Shown here piece by piece: positions 61,313 to 64,000 of a stretch of 64,000 nt of DNA (within the stretch, counting starts at the first letter, position 1; the number at the start of each line of letters is the position of its first letter). The stretch spans positions 62,001-126,000 of the forward strand of contig NZ_JAYMYY010000001.1 of assembly GCF_039889165.1 (NCBI RefSeq), in the 5' to 3' direction. The notes under the pieces are model-generated. The model ran no database searches. It saw only the letters and a program-made list of their open reading frames with translations, and had not been told where the DNA came from. The position numbers were made by a program, and so were the translations under genes. Origin of the DNA: Pseudocitrobacter cyperus (GTDB lineage: Bacteria; Pseudomonadota; Gammaproteobacteria; Enterobacterales; Enterobacteriaceae).

Positions 61313-63223
61313 GTGACGGACGATTTTGCAGCAGACGGTCAGTTAGCGAAAGCGATCACCGGTTTTAAACCGCGCGAACCGCAGCGCCAGATGGCTCATG
61401 CCGTCTCGCAGGCGATTAGCGACGGCAAGCCGCTGGTGGTTGAAGCGGGAACCGGTACCGGGAAAACTTACGCCTACCTTGCACCCGCCCTGCGCGCCAA
61501 TAAAAAGGTGATTATCTCCACGGGCTCAAAAGCCCTGCAGGATCAGCTCTACAGCCGTGACCTGCCCACAGTCGCGAAAGCGCTGGAGTTCAAAGGAAAA
61601 CTGGCGCTGCTGAAAGGCCGTTCTAACTACCTCTGTATAGAACGCCTTGAACAACAGGCGCTGGCGGGCGGCGATCTTCCGGTGAATACATTAAGTGACG
61701 TCATTATGCTGCGCTCGTGGGCTAATCAGACGATTGATGGCGATATCAGCACCTGCGTCAGCGTGGCGGAAGATTCTCAGGCCTGGCCGCTGGTGACCAG
61801 CACTAACGACAACTGCCTTGGCAGCGACTGTCCGCAATATGCCGATTGCTTCGTGGTGAAGGCGCGAAAAAAAGCGATGGACGCCGATGTGGTGGTCGTC
61901 AACCATCACCTGTTCCTGGCCGATATGGTGGTGAAGGAGAGCGGTTTCGGGGAATTAATCCCTGAAGCTGAGGTGATGATTTTCGATGAAGCGCATCAAC
62001 TCCCGGATATTGCCAGTCAGTATTTTGGCCAGTCTCTCTCCAGCCGCCAGCTATTGGATCTCGCCAAAGACATCACCATCGCCTATCGCACTGAACTCAA
62101 AGATACTCAGCAACTGCAAAAATGCGCCGACCGTCTGGCGCAGGCAACGCAGGATTTCCGTCTGCAACTGGGCGACCCGGGCTATCGCGGCAACCTGCGT
62201 GAACTGCTGGCAGATAACACTATCCAGCGCGCGCTACTGCTCCTCGATGACGCTCTGGAACTCTGTTATGACGTCGCCAAACTGTCGCTGGGCCGTTCAG
62301 CGTTGCTGGATGCCGCTTTTGAACGTGCGACCCTCTATCGTACACGACTGAAGCGATTGAAAGACGTCAATCAGCCGGGCTACAGCTACTGGTATGAGTG
62401 CAATTCGCGCCACTTTACGATGGCGCTAACGCCGCTCACGGTGGCGGATAAATTCAAAGAAGTGATGGCGCAAAAGCCTGGCTCGTGGATTTTCACGTCC
62501 GCGACGCTTTCGGTGAATGACGATCTCCATCACTTCACCGAACGTCTCGGTATTGGCGAAGCGCACGCATTGCTGTTGCCGAGCCCGTTTGACTACCAAC
62601 ACCAGGCGCTGCTGTGTGTGCCGCGCAACCTGCCGCTGCCTAATCAGCCAGGCGCTGCGCGGCATCTGGCGGCCATGCTGAAACCGCTTATCGAAGCGAA
62701 CGACGGCCGCTGCTTTATGCTCTGCACCTCGCATGCCATGATGCGTGACCTTGCCGAGCAGTTCCGCGCCACCATGACGCTGCCTGTGCTGTTACAGGGC
62801 GAAACCAGCAAAGGGCAGTTGCTTCAGCAGTTTGTCAGCGCCGGGAACGCTCTGCTGGTCGCGACCAGCAGCTTCTGGGAAGGGGTGGACGTGCGGGGTG
62901 ATGCGCTGTCGCTGGTGATCATCGATAAGCTTCCGTTTACCTCGCCGGACGATCCGCTGTTGAAAGCGCGAATGGAAGATTGCCGCCTGCGCGGCGGCGA
63001 CCCTTTCGAAGATGTCCAGCTTCCGGATGCGGTCATTACCCTTAAGCAGGGCGTCGGGCGACTGATTCGCGATACTGACGATCGCGGTGTGCTGGTGATT
63101 TGTGACAACCGCCTGGTCATGCGCCCCTACGGCGCGACGTTTCTTGCCAGCCTGCCGCCTGCGCCGCGTACCCGCGATATCGGCCGTGCGGTTCGCTTCC
63201 TGGCGATGTCATCCATTCGTTAA
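61313..63223 (+). CDS. yoaA: XPD-like iron-sulfur DNA helicase YoaA
   Basis: A 636-residue helicase of the DinG/XPD class (E. coli 636). The GTG start follows AGGGGGCAGT. Walker A GTGTGKT is at 46-52, and the DEAH box is FDEAHQLP near 225. Iron-sulfur cysteines lie in SNYLCIERL and NCLGSDCPQYADCF. Helicase motifs FTSATLS and GVGRLIRD also appear. In E. coli it works with the HolC clamp-loader subunit in repair of stalled forks. Confidence 0.96.
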   Translation: MTDDFAADGQLAKAITGFKPREPQRQMAHAVSQAISDGKPLVVEAGTGTGKTYAYLAPALRANKKVIISTGSKALQDQLYSRDLPTVAKALEFKGKLALLKGRSNYLCIERLEQQALAGGDLPVNTLSDVIMLRSWANQTIDGDISTCVSVAEDSQAWPLVTSTNDNCLGSDCPQYADCFVVKARKKAMDADVVVVNHHLFLADMVVKESGFGELIPEAEVMIFDEAHQLPDIASQYFGQSLSSRQLLDLAKDITIAYRTELKDTQQLQKCADRLAQATQDFRLQLGDPGYRGNLRELLADNTIQRALLLLDDALELCYDVAKLSLGRSALLDAAFERATLYRTRLKRLKDVNQPGYSYWYECNSRHFTMALTPLTVADKFKEVMAQKPGSWIFTSATLSVNDDLHHFTERLGIGEAHALLLPSPFDYQHQALLCVPRNLPLPNQPGAARHLAAMLKPLIEANDGRCFMLCTSHAMMRDLAEQFRATMTLPVLLQGETSKGQLLQQFVSAGNALLVATSSFWEGVDVRGDALSLVIIDKLPFTSPDDPLLKARMEDCRLRGGDPFEDVQLPDAVITLKQGVGRLIRDTDDRGVLVICDNRLVMRPYGATFLASLPPAPRTRDIGRAVRFLAMSSIR

Positions 63224-63301
63224 CAGAGGCGCAGCCTGGTGCAAAGTGTGCTAAGATGCGCGCCATTTTATTGATCTGCAATTGCGAGAGCGCGACGAAT
63301 C

Positions 63302-64000
63302 ATGCGAATTCTGGCTATCGACACCGCCACGGAAGCCTGCTCGGCTGCCCTGTGGAACAACGGTGAAATCTGTGCTCATTTTGAACTTTGTCCTCGTGAA
63401 CACACCCAACGTATTCTGCCTGTCGTGCAGGATATTCTGAGCCAAAGTGGCGTCACCTTAACGGAGCTGGATGCGCTGGCGTTCGGCCGCGGCCCCGGCA
63501 GTTTTACCGGCGTGCGTATCGGCATCGGTATCGCTCAGGGCCTGGCGCTGGGCGCGGAACTGCCGATGATTGGCGTCTCAACGCTTGCCACCATGGCGCA
63601 GGGCGCATTCCGCAAAAGTGGTGCGATGCGCGTACTGGCGGCCATTGATGCGCGGATGGGCGAAGTTTACTGGGCCGAGTATGTGCGTGATGAGCAGGGC
63701 GTCTGGCACGGCGAAGAAAGCGAAGCGGTGCTGAAACCGGAAGCCGTGAAAGAACGTCTGACGCAGTTATCCGGTGAATGGGTGACGGTCGGTACGGGGT
63801 GGCCGGCATGGCCCGATCTGGCGGCTGAAGCCACGCATCTGACGATTGGTGACGGCGATGTTTTGCTGCCGGAAGCTGAAGATATGCTGCCCATCGCCTG
63901 TTACCTGCTGGCGCAGGGGAAAACCGTCGCTGTTGAGAAAGCCGAACCTAAATATTTACGCAACGAAGTGGCATGGAAGAAACTTCCGGGTCGTGAATGA
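63302..64000 (+). CDS. tsaB: tRNA threonylcarbamoyladenosine synthesis protein TsaB
   Basis: Partner of TsaD and TsaE in forming t6A37 in ANN-decoding tRNAs. The 232 residues (E. coli 231) start MRILAIDTATEACSAALW, with the ASKHA-type motif FGRGPGSFTGVRIGIGIAQG. The stop TGA is exactly the last three bases of the window, so the gene is complete. It lies 78 bases downstream of yoaA on the same strand. Confidence 0.97.
   Translation: MRILAIDTATEACSAALWNNGEICAHFELCPREHTQRILPVVQDILSQSGVTLTELDALAFGRGPGSFTGVRIGIGIAQGLALGAELPMIGVSTLATMAQGAFRKSGAMRVLAAIDARMGEVYWAEYVRDEQGVWHGEESEAVLKPEAVKERLTQLSGEWVTVGTGWPAWPDLAAEATHLTIGDGDVLLPEAEDMLPIACYLLAQGKTVAVEKAEPKYLRNEVAWKKLPGRE

Overview
The window is a stretch of enterobacterial chromosome. 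Gene content and order match the aspS-to-tsaB region of the Escherichia coli/Salmonella map (E. coli orientation reversed), and nearly every long ORF was recognised from memory of its E. coli homologue. No database search was run. Genus is uncertain: an extra ftsI-type PBP next to rlmA, and absence here of yebF, yebG and pphA, point to a relative such as Citrobacter, Enterobacter, Kluyvera or Salmonella rather than E. coli K-12. Base composition is moderately GC-rich, apart from AT-rich accessory patches at about 4.97-6.03 kb and 28.6-30.3 kb. No rRNA, tRNA, insertion sequence, prophage or CRISPR array was seen.

Layout. 1-4.4 kb: yecD (lacking only the end of its stop codon), aspS, nudB, yebC, ruvC. 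4.4-6.0 kb: yebB, then an apparently unique two-gene unit of secreted proteins, the first broken by a frameshift in a T6 run. 6.1-7.9 kb: SOS-controlled ruvAB with a LexA box. 7.9-9.5 kb: ZnuABC zinc importer around a Zur-type site. 10.5-15.4 kb: mepM, lpxM, pykA, hexR. 15.8-20 kb: zwf, edd and eda (oxidative pentose phosphate and Entner-Doudoroff steps) with a HexR palindrome before zwf. 20-27.6 kb: purT (PurR box), yebE, ptrB, exoX, yobB, holE and the copper-type yobA-yebZ-yebY operon.

27.6-31.3 kb is the main variable segment. It holds the sense/antisense sRNA pair SdsR/SraC, then, where E. coli has pphA, a leftward glycosyltransferase plus hexapeptide acetyltransferase pair and a divergent LpxP-like lipid A acyltransferase. 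This looks like a surface-glycan or LPS modification cassette. 31.3-37.4 kb: yebW, yebV, rsmF and the LetAB (yebS-yebT) lipid transport pair. 37.5-48.3 kb: msrC, proQ, prc, htpX, yebQ, kdgR, yobH, mgrB, yebO, yobF, cspC and a second class B PBP (PBP3-SAL type). 48.4-53.4 kb: rlmA, mntP with a yybP-ykoY manganese riboswitch and Fur-like box, yobD, and the mannose PTS manXYZ with two Mlc-type operators. 53.7-64 kb: a leader ORF overlapping yoaE, yoaE, the phosphodiesterase yoaD, sdaA, nudL, pabB, yoaH, yoaB, yoaA and complete tsaB ending at the last base.

Most genes are housekeeping. Envelope maintenance (mepM, lpxM, prc, letAB, htpX, the extra PBP and the variable cassette), central carbon control (HexR, KdgR, Zwf/Edd/Eda, PykA, ManXYZ) and metal homeostasis (ZnuABC, MntP, YobA/YebZ) are the recurrent themes.
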